A stretch of DNA of 58,688 bases from a virus. The DNA lies in the IMG/VR virus record IMGVR_UViG_3300020125_000336, positions 1 through 58,688 of that record; one strand, given 5' to 3'. Both the position numbers and the translations under genes were made by a program. The notes under the pieces are model-generated. The model saw only the letters and a list, made by a program, of their open reading frames with translations. It had not been told where the DNA came from and did no database searches. Shown here in pieces: positions 33,371-43,029 of this stretch; position 1 is the stretch's first letter; the number at the start of each line of letters is the position of its first letter.

Positions 33371-35209
33371 ATGGCAAGAGAAATTGAACGCTATGGCGCG
33401 TATTGGAGTTCCAGCCTGGAACAACTGGAAGTGGAGCTTGCGTGCATCAAGAAGGGAGGCAAATGGACAGGAAAAGACGGCCAGCCTTGTGGTTTAGGGC
33501 TTTTTGAGCATTACATGAACGCCCGGAAATTGGCGTGGCCTGAACGTTATCGGCACCGTTGGACGGAGCTAATTTACCATGAAATCATCAGCAACATCGT
33601 TACCGTCCTCCTGGGGGCCGGTTCCACCGGAAAGACAAGCCACGCTGCTGAGTATGCTTTGTTGTCCTATTGGGCACGACCTCACGATACTCTTGTGCTC
33701 GTCAGCACCACCACCGTTGACAAGCTCAATTCCGCCATTCTGGGAGAAATCAAGATGCTCCTACGAGCCGCCCAGGAGCGGTTCCCATGGCTGGCAGGGC
33801 ACGTTATTGATTCAAAGCACGCCATTGTCACAGATGATATTGAGGTTACAAACGTACGCGACATTCGTAAGGGCATCATCGGCAAAGCCTGCTATGTGGG
33901 CCAGAGTTGGGTTGGATTGGGTGTGCTGTCGGGAATCAAGCAGAAGCGAATAATCTTCATAGCCGACGAAGCCCAGTTCATGCAGGCGTCTTTCATGGAC
34001 TGCCTGCCAAACATGTTCCAATCAGTGGACTTGGACGCCAACGGCGAGCCGGACATCAAGGTCATCCCGTCCGGCAACCCTAAACACGATCCTTACGATC
34101 AGCTCTCGATTGTGGCCGAGCCGGTTGAAGGTTGGGCGGCGTACGACGGCATCGAAAAGACCACCACGTGGAACACCAAGTTTCATCGTGGCCGGTGCGT
34201 CAATCTTGTCGGCACTGATTCACCGAACTTCGACGTACCAGAAGGCAAGCGTCCCCCGTTCCCGCGCCTGATCAATCGCAGCACCGTGCGCCTGGTTGAG
34301 ACGCGTTGGGGCAAGGATAGCCTTCAGTACTGGAGCCAGTGTAAAGGCGTGATGCGGCTGAACATGATGGGAAAACGCGTGCTCACAATAGCACTGTGCC
34401 ATCAGCATCACGCCTTTGATCCCGTGGTATGGAAAGACGACGTGCAGACTAAAATCGGGTTCCTCGATCCCGCCTGGGGCGGCGAGGGCTCAGATCGTTG
34501 TATTTGGGGCTGGCTGGAGTTCGGCACCGATATCAACAACAGAGAAGTGATCGCATTCGGCGAATACGCCAACATCCCTATTATCGTTACCAACCCGCTG
34601 TCACCGGATGACCAGATTGCGCAATTCGTGGGGCGCGAAGCCAAGCGCAACGGCATTTCACCGATGAATATTTTTTACGGCTCCACTGGACGGGGGACCA
34701 CCGGCTCAGCCCTGGCCAAAGTGTTTGGGCATGAAGCTCCAATTGCCATCGCTGAAGGTGATAAACCGACAGACCGACCAGTGCGAGCCGATCTCTTTGT
34801 CAGCGAGCCAAACGGGGTTCGCCGCCACAAACGCGCCGATGAGGAATACGCCCGGATGAACGCCGAGCTTTGGTTTGCCGTACGCAACGTGGTTGAGTCC
34901 GAGCAGATGCGCGACCTGCCAGAGGAAGTGGCCAAGGAATTCACGATGCGCGAGTACATGCCCACCCGGGGAGGTAAAGTCGAACTGGAGAAGAAAGAGG
35001 ACACCCGCGAGCGCATGGGCACCTCGCCTGACTTGGCGGATGCCTTCAGCTTCGGCGTGGAGGGCGCACGGCAGCGCGGCTTCACTGTCGGCCATGCTGG
35101 TTTCAAAGTCATCGAAGCCAACGAGGACAACGAGGATTGGTTCGACACCGAAGCCCAGGAATACGCCAATGCCATGCAGGCCGGACATTTGGATCACTCA
35201 AGCCTATGA
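33371..35209 (+). CDS. terL: terminase large subunit
   Basis: 612 residues. ATPase: Walker A GAGSTGKT at 82-89 and Walker B IIFIADE ending at 200. Nuclease: a DPAWGG motif at about 366 supplies the first acidic ligand, and SPDLADAFSFG near 560 the last. It packages DNA into the procapsid by translocating and cutting it at the portal. No small terminase subunit is evident next to it. ATGA coupled to the HAD gene. Confidence 0.95.
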   Translation: MAREIERYGAYWSSSLEQLEVELACIKKGGKWTGKDGQPCGLGLFEHYMNARKLAWPERYRHRWTELIYHEIISNIVTVLLGAGSTGKTSHAAEYALLSYWARPHDTLVLVSTTTVDKLNSAILGEIKMLLRAAQERFPWLAGHVIDSKHAIVTDDIEVTNVRDIRKGIIGKACYVGQSWVGLGVLSGIKQKRIIFIADEAQFMQASFMDCLPNMFQSVDLDANGEPDIKVIPSGNPKHDPYDQLSIVAEPVEGWAAYDGIEKTTTWNTKFHRGRCVNLVGTDSPNFDVPEGKRPPFPRLINRSTVRLVETRWGKDSLQYWSQCKGVMRLNMMGKRVLTIALCHQHHAFDPVVWKDDVQTKIGFLDPAWGGEGSDRCIWGWLEFGTDINNREVIAFGEYANIPIIVTNPLSPDDQIAQFVGREAKRNGISPMNIFYGSTGRGTTGSALAKVFGHEAPIAIAEGDKPTDRPVRADLFVSEPNGVRRHKRADEEYARMNAELWFAVRNVVESEQMRDLPEEVAKEFTMREYMPTRGGKVELEKKEDTRERMGTSPDLADAFSFGVEGARQRGFTVGHAGFKVIEANEDNEDWFDTEAQEYANAMQAGHLDHSSL

Positions 35210-35547
35210 AAACTCACGCGGTTGATTTGGACAAAACTCTCGCCTTTCACCATTCCGACATGGGCATCCGCGTGATTGGAAAGCCCATCCCGTCCATGAT
35301 GAAGATGGTGAAGCACTGGATTGCCAATGGAGACAAAGTGGTAATCTTCACTGCGCGAGCCGGGGCCAAGGGGGCACGTCCAGCTATCCGCAAGTGGCTT
35401 CGCCGCCAGGGCATCGGGGAGTTGGAAATCACCAACATTAAGAGACCAGAATTTGACGATCTTTATGACGATAAAGCTGTGCCGGTAAAACCCAACGAGG
35501 GGCCGGTTGAGTCCTGGGAAGATGCTGCAAGAAAGGAATTGATGTAA
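35206..35547 (+). CDS. HAD-superfamily phosphatase-like protein
   Basis: 113 residues from ATG at 35206. HAD motif I VDLDKTLAF (D7, D9), motif II in VVIFTARAG near residue 47 and an acidic motif IV DDLYDDKAVPV near 87. Compact enough to be a capless HAD. In phages such enzymes may hydrolyse nucleotides or 5'/3' phosphates; substrate unknown. Lies between terminase and head genes in one coupled run. Confidence 0.8.
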   Translation: MKTHAVDLDKTLAFHHSDMGIRVIGKPIPSMMKMVKHWIANGDKVVIFTARAGAKGARPAIRKWLRRQGIGELEITNIKRPEFDDLYDDKAVPVKPNEGPVESWEDAARKELM

Positions 35548-35867
35548 TGCCGTGCAGACTACGTTCGTATGACACATCTCCTCCAGGCGGGTACTGCTAT
35601 GTGGAGCCGGGGTTTCCTAAGATGTGCGTTCCGGTCATCGAAGACATTGCCCGTGCGCTCAGCGCGTACCGAAAGGGAAATGGAAAACCACGATCCAGCG
35701 TCCCCGAATGCCTTCAAGACGTTGACGAATTTCAATGCCTGCGACTGGGTTGTAATCCGTCGTACTGTGTCAGCACTGCCGCTCCGCAGGGGGGCGCTCC
35801 TGTTACTGCGCTTAATTCCAGCAGCCCCATTATCACGCCGTGTCGCGGTTGTGGAGTTCCGGCATGA
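35547..35867 (+). CDS. Cys-rich hypothetical protein
   Basis: 106 residues. Pattern TSPPGGYCYVEP near residue 10 and CLRLGCNPSYC near 63, with a final CRGCG; at least seven Cys. TAATG start. I recall similar PPGGYxY(V/F)xP phage proteins near head genes, without a function. Confidence 0.65.
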   Translation: MPCRLRSYDTSPPGGYCYVEPGFPKMCVPVIEDIARALSAYRKGNGKPRSSVPECLQDVDEFQCLRLGCNPSYCVSTAAPQGGAPVTALNSSSPIITPCRGCGVPA

Positions 35868-36262
35868 ACCCGCTGGATGAAATCAAAAATGACATCACAG
35901 GGCTGGCGGCACTTCGAGACTGGCTCGGTGACGGTGAGCCGGTCCACCCTATGGTGGCTGAATTTCGCGCTCAGCGTTGCGCTGCTGGCGACAACGGTAA
36001 GCGCTGTCCTCTTAACCAGGGCCAGGGCTGGCTGGAAACCGCCAAAGGCGAAGTCTCAGATTGGATTCGGAAGGAAATGGAACTGAAGAACGGCATGGAA
36101 TTGCACGTCACCAACGAAACCCATTTGCACGTCTGCAAGGCGTGCAGCTGCTATTTACGGCTCAAAGTATGGATGCCGAGCCACCACGTTAGACAACACA
36201 CCACACCAGAGCAGCTGGCTAAGATGCCTGATTTCTGCTGGATAAAGACGGAACTTTTATGA
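35864..36262 (+). CDS. hypothetical protein with a Cys motif
   Basis: 132 residues from ATG at 35864 (ATGA). AQRCAAGDNGKRCPLNQGQGW near residue 35 (in part) and HVCKACSCYLRLKVWMP near 90 provide Cys pairs suited to a zinc site. Common next to portal genes in environmental phages; function unknown. Confidence 0.65.
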   Translation: MNPLDEIKNDITGLAALRDWLGDGEPVHPMVAEFRAQRCAAGDNGKRCPLNQGQGWLETAKGEVSDWIRKEMELKNGMELHVTNETHLHVCKACSCYLRLKVWMPSHHVRQHTTPEQLAKMPDFCWIKTELL

Positions 36263-38517
36263 ACTTCTCAACCGCACCTCGCGTGCTTCAAACCATTCGG
36301 GCCGGTGACACGGTTGAATGGAATCGCGGCGAGAACCGTACCAAAATCAACAACCAGGCCAACTGCGCCCCACCGCTCACACCAGAGACAGCCAAGAAGC
36401 TGGGCATCAAAATTAATGTGAATTGGGGCGAGTTGATGACTCTCCTGGCTCACGCACGGCGGCAGTACATGAACGCTTTTTGGTCCAACCTGCTGTTCTT
36501 CAAGGTCAGCATCCCTCTGGCACCAAAAGAATTCCAGGCTGACTGGGGAAGCCAGATCACACAGTTGATCAACAAGCCGATGCGCAAGTCCCTGCCATTT
36601 TTTGAGCTGCATCGCTCGAAATGGGCGGCGGTGGTGTGCCATGGTCCAGGGCCAATGATGTGGTACAAGAGGGATTGGTGGAGGCCGGAATTTGTTGCCA
36701 TTGAAGATCTGCGCATTCCCACCGACACTACCCTGGACTTTGAGAATCTGGACTGGTGGGCGGTGCGGATGCGCTACACCCCATACGAGCTTTCAAAATC
36801 CGCGTTCAATGACACCAAACGCAACAAGTGGGATAAAAAGTCAGTGGCTGAAATCCTCAAGAATTACAAAGAGATCAACTACGATGACCCCACTAACAGC
36901 TACGATTGGGAAACTCAACCTGAAAAGCTGGCTGAGCTGGTTAAACAGGATGGCGGATATTATTCTTCCGATGCCGTGCCATCCATCCCGCTCTGGCACT
37001 TCTATTTCAAAGACGACACCGACGAAGAAAATAAGGGTGTTTTCATGCGCATTGTGCCTGAGACCGGCGCTGTGCGCGGAGACACGCCTGAAAAATTCCT
37101 TTGGACATCCGATGAACCCGAAGCTGAAACCCGTGAACAATTACTCCACTGCCAATTCGGTGACCTGTGCAACAAAGCCCCGTTTAACTATCACTCAATT
37201 AGATCGCTGGGTTTTGCGCTCTTGGAACCCACCTTCTACACGAACATCACCCGCTGCCGGATGCTCCAGCACTTGCACGACAATTTCAATGTGTGGCTGC
37301 GCGTCACAGACCCCGCTGATCGCGCACGCGCCCAGGTGCAAGAGTTCTCCAACTATTCGGTGGTCAAACCCGGCGTTGACATCATCACCCAACAGCAAAG
37401 GCACCAAGTTGATCCGGGCTTGCTCGAAATGGCAATGTCTCAACTGAAGCAGCTTCAGCAGGAGGCGTCATCGAGTTATACACAAGATACTGACACCGGC
37501 ACAAAGCGCGAGCAAACCGCGTACGAGACCGGCGTGAAGATGCAGCAGGTCAACGCCATGATGTCCGGGCTCCTGATGACGGCGTTCATCTACGAAGGAC
37601 ACGCCTACGAGGAAATCTGCCGCCGCTTCTGCCTGCAAGACAGCGAAGATCCCGACATCAAGATGTTCCATAAACGCTGTGAACAGTACGGCATTCCCAA
37701 GCGCTGGTTAAATCACAGCCTTTGGGATATTGAGCCAGTGACACCGCTGGGCATGGGTAATCCCACCATGGCGATGGCTTCCGCACAACAGCTTATGAGC
37801 GCAGCTGGTGCGTTCGACGCCACCGCGCAGCAGGAGATTAAGCATGAGTGGCTGATTGCCGTGACCAACGATGCTCGCAAAGCCGCACGCTGGGCTCCGC
37901 TTGGAAAGGATCGCGCTATGACCGATTCCACCCGTGACGCACAATCTATCTTCGGGACGCTCATGCAGGGAGTGCCGGTTCCACCACGGGAAGAACTGAG
38001 CGCCACCGAACAAATCGAAGCCATGCTGCCGATGCTCGCTGGCGTTATCGTGCGCCTGGAAAAGAACGGCGGTGTGGCTGATGAGCATGATGCGTTGGGG
38101 CTCCAAACTGTGGCTCAATACATTGGTGCCCAGATCCAGACTCTCACCGGCGATCCGCAAATGAAGCAGAAGGTGAAGCAGTACGGGGATGTTCTTAACA
38201 AGCTGATGAATCAGGTCAAAGCCCTGATCCAGCGTGGCCAGGAACAGAAGCAAAAGCAGAATGGCCAGGGCGGAGATCCTGCCGCCGCCGCCAAGGTCCA
38301 GTCCATCATGATGACCACCGCTGCCAAGGTGAAGGCCAAGGAAATGGCAGACCAGCAAAAGCAGAAACAAACCTCCGAGAAATACGTGCGCGAAGAACGC
38401 CGCAAAGACGCCGAGGTGTTCGCTGATATTCAGCGAGAAAATCTCAAGGCCCGGGTTCAGGCTCACAACCAGTTGCAGCAAAACCGGCTCAAAAGCACCA
38501 AACCCAAATCTGAATGA
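36259..38517 (+). CDS. portal protein
   Basis: 752 residues. Large podovirus-type portal, assigned from length, helical/beta alternation, the position after terminase and a Gln/Lys-rich C-terminal tail (about 640-750, e.g. QRGQEQKQKQNGQGG) typical of portal barrels. It forms the dodecameric channel for DNA entry and exit. ATGA at the start; its TGA shares a base with the next ATG. Confidence 0.85.
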   Translation: MNFSTAPRVLQTIRAGDTVEWNRGENRTKINNQANCAPPLTPETAKKLGIKINVNWGELMTLLAHARRQYMNAFWSNLLFFKVSIPLAPKEFQADWGSQITQLINKPMRKSLPFFELHRSKWAAVVCHGPGPMMWYKRDWWRPEFVAIEDLRIPTDTTLDFENLDWWAVRMRYTPYELSKSAFNDTKRNKWDKKSVAEILKNYKEINYDDPTNSYDWETQPEKLAELVKQDGGYYSSDAVPSIPLWHFYFKDDTDEENKGVFMRIVPETGAVRGDTPEKFLWTSDEPEAETREQLLHCQFGDLCNKAPFNYHSIRSLGFALLEPTFYTNITRCRMLQHLHDNFNVWLRVTDPADRARAQVQEFSNYSVVKPGVDIITQQQRHQVDPGLLEMAMSQLKQLQQEASSSYTQDTDTGTKREQTAYETGVKMQQVNAMMSGLLMTAFIYEGHAYEEICRRFCLQDSEDPDIKMFHKRCEQYGIPKRWLNHSLWDIEPVTPLGMGNPTMAMASAQQLMSAAGAFDATAQQEIKHEWLIAVTNDARKAARWAPLGKDRAMTDSTRDAQSIFGTLMQGVPVPPREELSATEQIEAMLPMLAGVIVRLEKNGGVADEHDALGLQTVAQYIGAQIQTLTGDPQMKQKVKQYGDVLNKLMNQVKALIQRGQEQKQKQNGQGGDPAAAAKVQSIMMTTAAKVKAKEMADQQKQKQTSEKYVREERRKDAEVFADIQRENLKARVQAHNQLQQNRLKSTKPKSE

Positions 38518-38582
38518 TGCCAGAAGGCTGGGCATGGGATGAAGATGACGATCCACCAGAGGATTGTGAGGATGATGAATGA
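38517..38582 (+). CDS. 21-residue acidic micro-ORF
   Basis: ATG at 38517 shares its A with the portal stop (TGATG), and its own TGA overlaps the ATG at 38579. The peptide is MPEGWAWDEDDDPPEDCEDD plus one Glu: half of it is Asp/Glu, with two Trp. Exact tiling between two genes suggests a translated microprotein or a coupling device. Confidence 0.55.
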   Translation: MPEGWAWDEDDDPPEDCEDDE

Positions 38583-39880
38583 AGGAAATTTCTGAAGTAA
38601 CCGCGTGTATTGTTGACCACAGCCTGAACGTTGGTCTGGCAATCGAACTGGCCAGCCGCAAGGCGTTCAAACGGGTGCTCTACCACAACGCCGCCTGGAT
38701 TGAAGCCTTTCCCAAGCTCAACAAGGGCTGCATCGGGGACGGCTATGACGACGTAGAGGTGACCGACGATTACTGGGCTATGAAGGGTGAGATCGACTTA
38801 TTCATTTTTCCTGATCTTTACCACGCTGGCGAGCAACTTGAGCTTGAGGCTCAGGACTTTCTAGTTTGGGGTTCGCGCAACGGGGACAAAACAGAAATGT
38901 ATCGGCAAGACTTCCTTAAAAAGCTTGCGCAAGTGGGGCTGGAAGTGCCTCCCCACAAAATCATCACTGGTCTAACCGCTTTGCGCGAACACCTTTTGGA
39001 CCGGGAGGACAAGTACATCAAGATCGACAAGTGGCGCGGTACGATTGAAACCACCCACTGGCGCAGCTGGGCGATGGACGAGAGCTTACTGGACTGGTGG
39101 GCAGTCCTGTTCGGCCCCCTCAAAGAGATGATCGATTTCATCGTTTGTGACGCGATTGAAACCGAACTGGAAATCGGGTGCGACACTTTCTGCATTGACG
39201 GCAAATACCCCGATCTGATGGTTGAGGGGGTAGAGTACAAGGATCAGTGCTACTTTGGGACGGTCAAGAAGCGCCCAGAGATTCCAGAGCAGCTTAACGC
39301 TGTGCTGGAAGCGTTCTCCGACGAACTCGCTCGTGTCCATTATCGTAATCTGATCAGCAGTGAGGTGCGGATAAAGGACGATCACTTCTTCTTCACCGAT
39401 CCCACGCGCCGTTTTCCCTGTCCCGCCGGGAACTCGCAGTTGAAGCTTTACCGCAATCTCCCCGAAATAATTTACCACGGTGCGGCAGGTGAACTGGTGC
39501 AGCCCGAAATGAATGGCCAATTTGGTGCCGAATGCGTCTTGGTTGCCAAAGGCCCCAAGAAGCTCTGGTCCGAGATCCAGTTTCCAGCTGAATTGATGGA
39601 CTCGGTAATCTGCGCTGGTAGTTGCTACGTAGGGGGTAAGGTATGTACTCCTCCAGATGATTCCGAGGATGATGGGGTAGGATGGCTCGTGAACATCGGC
39701 GTCAGCGCAAAAGGCACGATTGAGGGCATCCTTGAAAAAGCCAAGGAGTTGCCCGATGGCGTCACTGCTAACACTGATGATCTGGTTCAAGTGCTGAAGG
39801 AGATCGAAACCGCCGAAAGTGAAGGCGTTCCCTTCACTGACGATCCAATGCCGACTCCGGCTGAGATTGTTTCAGATTAA
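38579..39880 (+). CDS. ATP-grasp-like phage protein
   Basis: 433 residues. N-terminal Rossmann-like region (EVTACIVDHSLNVGLAIELA, DLFIFPDLYHAG), then DKYIKIDKWRGTIET near residue 140 and TFCIDGKYPDLMVEGVEYKD near 205, which fit the nucleotide-binding strands of ATP-grasp ligases such as PurD. I recognise this type from other phages, next to the portal. Substrate unknown; a carboxylate-amine ligation is expected of the fold. Convergent with the gene at 39872 (9-base overlap). Confidence 0.65.
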   Translation: MKEISEVTACIVDHSLNVGLAIELASRKAFKRVLYHNAAWIEAFPKLNKGCIGDGYDDVEVTDDYWAMKGEIDLFIFPDLYHAGEQLELEAQDFLVWGSRNGDKTEMYRQDFLKKLAQVGLEVPPHKIITGLTALREHLLDREDKYIKIDKWRGTIETTHWRSWAMDESLLDWWAVLFGPLKEMIDFIVCDAIETELEIGCDTFCIDGKYPDLMVEGVEYKDQCYFGTVKKRPEIPEQLNAVLEAFSDELARVHYRNLISSEVRIKDDHFFFTDPTRRFPCPAGNSQLKLYRNLPEIIYHGAAGELVQPEMNGQFGAECVLVAKGPKKLWSEIQFPAELMDSVICAGSCYVGGKVCTPPDDSEDDGVGWLVNIGVSAKGTIEGILEKAKELPDGVTANTDDLVQVLKEIETAESEGVPFTDDPMPTPAEIVSD

Positions 39881-40345
39881 ACGCGACGGATAGGGCTTCT
39901 TGCCAAGGTAATCCATCAGGAGTCCAACGCGCTTTTCCATTTCGGGAGAATATTCACACAGGTTCCGCGCCTCATTAAGCAGGTCTGCTGTCTGCGTTGA
40001 TAATAGCGGCAATCCAGTGGACATGCACCGCACCTGTGTATCGTGCCAGTCAATGGCCAGGTGCGCAGCTGCCAGGTCGCCATGCCTCGTGGGGACAGGG
40101 TTGCCGTGCCCACAAAATGTCATGGTGTCCTCCAAAAGCCGCTCCTGGCCTTTGTGGCCCCTGTAGTCGATGGCTCCGCCCGATTTAACCCATAGATCGT
40201 AGGTGTGCAGGTAAAGCCCAATACCGCGCTGGGCTTTATCGGACAGGCCAGCATCCAGAATATTTAATTGGACCAAGTTGTCCATCAGCGGGTTGAACTG
40301 CTGAACGGTGATTGGGAATAATCCGTTAGGGAGTAATTTGAGCAT
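39872..40345 (-). CDS. hypothetical protein
   Basis: 157 residues. Helical N-terminus, then TFCGHGNPVPTRHGDLAAAHLAIDWHDTQV near the centre (shown as key part GHGNPVPTRHGD) and a helical end. TAATG overlap with the scaffold-like gene. Last gene of the minus head/sugar block. No family recognised. Confidence 0.62.
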   Translation of the reverse strand: MLKLLPNGLFPITVQQFNPLMDNLVQLNILDAGLSDKAQRGIGLYLHTYDLWVKSGGAIDYRGHKGQERLLEDTMTFCGHGNPVPTRHGDLAAAHLAIDWHDTQVRCMSTGLPLLSTQTADLLNEARNLCEYSPEMEKRVGLLMDYLGKKPYPSRLI

Positions 40346-41520
40346 TACAGAAGAGCCTTTCTCGCCGCCTGTTCCCAGGTTTCGTTCGCATCAGCTGGTG
40401 CCGCTGGCGCTCCGCCAGGATGCTTGGTCTTGCCAGGGTCTGATTCTTTCTCGTGATCCAGCTTTGCCTTCAAGTCGTTAATTTCCTGGCGCATCCGCGT
40501 GATTTGCAGCTTCATCGGGAAGAACGCCGCCACCATTTGCCGCACGTGCGCCTGTTTAATTACCGCTTTGTCTGCTGATTCTGGCTTCTGGTCAAAAATG
40601 GAGTAACCCTTATTGCGCATTTCAGCTGCCTCCTTGTCGTCAGGCGCATCACGGTAATCATCCACCGATTCAACCAACTCTCGGTTTACCTGAACGTAGG
40701 CTTTACTCAGCTGCTCGCGGGTGGCCACCGCTTTGCCCTCTTCCTCTTTGGCTCGCTGCGCGGCGTTGGCTCGTTCTTCTTTAAGCGCGTTCTGGTAGTT
40801 GTAATCGAGCCGGTGAAGCTCGTTTAAGTGGTTAATCACCGTCTGCGAGTCGTCGCCAAACATGGTCCTGGCCACAGCGCTGGCCTTGTTAATCGGCATG
40901 GCATAAAGCTGCTGCAAATCATCAAACTTGGCCTGTCGGATGGCTTCACCTTCTTCATTCAGCACGTTCAGCTGCTCGATTACGTGCTTGGAATAGGCAG
41001 CAGCGTCATCAAAGGGCTTGCGATATTGCTGGATGAACTCCGGGGAGGATTCCTGTTTAATCGCCCGGACTTCAGCGCGTGCATCCGCCAGTTCCTTTTC
41101 CAGAATCGTCTGCCGCGCCACCAGTGCCTCGGTGTCCTTGCCCCTCAACTCGTACTCTTTGATTTTCTGCTGAAGCGTCTGGAGGGTGCTGCTGGCAGTT
41201 GCCGCTTCTTGCCGAGCGCGTTCCAATTCGGCGCGTAGCTCCTTTGGTCCACGGGCTGGGTCCGGTTTAACCGGCTCCGGCTTGGCTGGCTCGGTTGGCT
41301 TGGCGGGTTCCCCCGGCTTTACTTGCTCCTTGCCCTTGGTGGTTTCAGGCGGCTTGTCGTAAGCCTTTACCTTCGCTTCCAATTCAGCAAAGGGGTTCTC
41401 GGGCGCGGGAGGCGCGGGGGGCGCGGGGGGCGCGGGGGGCGCTGCTGGTGCTGGTGCAGGCGCGGGAGCCGGGGCGGCTGGCGCGGGAGCGGCGGGATGT
41501 GGAACAATTGCGTCTGGCAT
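40345..41520 (-). CDS. probable scaffold protein
   Basis: 391 residues. N-terminal 45 residues are almost pure Pro/Ala; a Lys/Pro/Glu linker follows; residues about 95-180 and 235-300 form coiled coils (LRAELERARQEAATASS, LVARQTILEKELADARAEV); the C-terminus is helical and basic. Length and architecture fit a phage scaffold that shapes the procapsid. Unusually it is encoded opposite to portal and capsid genes. Confidence 0.65.
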   Translation of the reverse strand: MPDAIVPHPAAPAPAAPAPAPAPAPAAPPAPPAPPAPPAPENPFAELEAKVKAYDKPPETTKGKEQVKPGEPAKPTEPAKPEPVKPDPARGPKELRAELERARQEAATASSTLQTLQQKIKEYELRGKDTEALVARQTILEKELADARAEVRAIKQESSPEFIQQYRKPFDDAAAYSKHVIEQLNVLNEEGEAIRQAKFDDLQQLYAMPINKASAVARTMFGDDSQTVINHLNELHRLDYNYQNALKEERANAAQRAKEEEGKAVATREQLSKAYVQVNRELVESVDDYRDAPDDKEAAEMRNKGYSIFDQKPESADKAVIKQAHVRQMVAAFFPMKLQITRMRQEINDLKAKLDHEKESDPGKTKHPGGAPAAPADANETWEQAARKALL

Positions 41521-41522
41521 AA

Positions 41523-41804
41523 TTAATCTTTCTTCTCAAATTGCTTCACTAATGGCATCTCGTCCAAAATATGGTGAAGGCCGGGGCTAGGGAAATCATC
41601 TCCCTCCTCTTCGGCTTGGCCGATAGTGGACAGGGAATTTTCGTAGTGCCGTGCGCCAGCCAGGGACTCTGTGGTTTGGGCATTCTCCAAAATCATGGAG
41701 CGCACGTGCAGAAGGACATCATCGAAGCGCGGATCGCCCGTCACCGCCGCCCACCATTTGCACAGGTCTTTTTTGGACTGAAAGAGGGCTTTGATTTGAT
41801 TCAT
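41523..41804 (-). CDS. small conserved head-region protein
   Basis: 93 residues from ATG at 41804 (ATGA). LFQSKKDLCKWWAAVTGDPRFDDV near the start (shown in part) and SPGLHHILDEMP near the end. I recall similar SPGLxHxLD proteins beside scaffold genes in short-tailed phages. Function unknown. Confidence 0.65.
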   Translation of the reverse strand: MNQIKALFQSKKDLCKWWAAVTGDPRFDDVLLHVRSMILENAQTTESLAGARHYENSLSTIGQAEEEGDDFPSPGLHHILDEMPLVKQFEKKD

Positions 41805-42421
41805 GGCTTCAGCTCGGTCTCGAATTGTTCGCAAATTCTTGGCAGCACGGTATAGACTTTTAGATGGGGCAGGGTATGCAGCGCAACTGAAATATCCAAA
41901 GGCGCGTAGACTTTACGCTGAGTTTTGAGCAGCACCGGCAGCGCTTTCTTGGCGATGATCGTGGAGTGACCACACACCGGGTACTTTAGATCCCACACCT
42001 CACCGGCCACATGCGTCTTGGGCTTGTCGCTCGCACAGCAGGACCCGATGAACAACATATCGAAGTCTCGGGGCACACTGCGCAATGCAGCTTCGGTGCG
42101 TTCACGCCAGTTGGCGGGGAATTTGCAGTCCCACTCCAGCTGCCAGAAATGTTCCTCTGGGCACATGTTCATCGCTGCCCACAACATGTAAAAACTGATC
42201 CACGTGGCCACGGGCTTCACGCCGATGTTCCAGCCGCCGCCCGGGTTGTCGCGCTCGTAAGTGTAAATCGTGCGCAGCCCTGAGATGGTGCCGTGGATAC
42301 CGTTAAACGGCTCAGCTTCGATGCCCACCTTGTTGAAGTGCGAGGAAATAAACGCCCATTTTTCGGGCATCTCCTGAAGCACGACCACGAAGGGCCTGAT
42401 ATTGTATGAACCGATAATCAC
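41801..42421 (-). CDS. glycosyltransferase family 25-like protein
   Basis: 206 residues. FVVVLQEMPEKWAFISSHF near residue 11 with FNGIHG near 39 mirrors the opening of GT25 enzymes; LEWDCKFPANW near 94 is at the place of the acidic motif; CGHSTIIAKKALPVLL near 149 fits the later core. GT25 members add galactose or glucose to LPS or proteins. Part of the sugar cassette; ATGA coupled both sides. Confidence 0.75.
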   Translation of the reverse strand: MIIGSYNIRPFVVVLQEMPEKWAFISSHFNKVGIEAEPFNGIHGTISGLRTIYTYERDNPGGGWNIGVKPVATWISFYMLWAAMNMCPEEHFWQLEWDCKFPANWRERTEAALRSVPRDFDMLFIGSCCASDKPKTHVAGEVWDLKYPVCGHSTIIAKKALPVLLKTQRKVYAPLDISVALHTLPHLKVYTVLPRICEQFETELKP

Positions 42422-43029
42422 AGCACGTCCTTGAATGGATTCCCACAGCCCTTGGTGTTGCTGGGCACGTCACTAATTACGACACTGCCCATGCCAATCA
42501 GGCAGTTGTTCCCGATGGTAACGTGGTCCCGAATCATCGCGCCGATGCCGATCATGGTGTGGCTCCCGATGCGCACGTGGCCTCCAGTAACCACTCCCGG
42601 CGCGAGGTGTGTGAAGTCTCCCACAATCGAATCGTGATCCAAGCTCGCGTTGGTGTTTATGATTGAAAGCGAACCGATGCTGCAATTCTCTGCCACCACC
42701 GCCCCGGGCGCAATGAAGGTTCCCAGGCCAATCTCCAGGCCACCAGCGCAGTAGGCCATGGGGCTGACCATGCTGAAAGTATTCATCGCCGTCTTGCCCA
42801 TTTTAGTGGCGATTTTGAATCGGCCTTCGTTGTCCCCCACAGCGTTGAACCACATGTGCTGGGGGAATTTCTTCCAATCGTCCACTTTGCCCAGCACTTT
42901 AACTCCGTGCTTTATAACCCCCACCTGCTCAAAATCATCGAGGCATCCGACGATCAACTTGCCCGATCCCCGGATTGAGCCGATTACCACGCCTGCATGG
43001 CCTCCGCTGCCTATGATAACGAGGGACAT
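42418..43029 (-). CDS. PglD/NeuD-family sugar O/N-acyltransferase
   Basis: 203 residues. N-terminal Rossmann-like part (MSLVIIGSGGHAGVVIGS) and C-terminal left-handed beta-helix with hexad repeats (GTFIAPGAVVAENCSIGS, VRIGSHTMIGIGAMIRDHV, LIGMGSVVI). The active-site His is expected in SLDHDSIVGDF. These trimers acetylate amino sugars with acetyl-CoA. The DegT aminotransferase gene overlaps it, so the two likely act in sequence on a nucleotide sugar. Confidence 0.88.
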   Translation of the reverse strand: MSLVIIGSGGHAGVVIGSIRGSGKLIVGCLDDFEQVGVIKHGVKVLGKVDDWKKFPQHMWFNAVGDNEGRFKIATKMGKTAMNTFSMVSPMAYCAGGLEIGLGTFIAPGAVVAENCSIGSLSIINTNASLDHDSIVGDFTHLAPGVVTGGHVRIGSHTMIGIGAMIRDHVTIGNNCLIGMGSVVISDVPSNTKGCGNPFKDVL

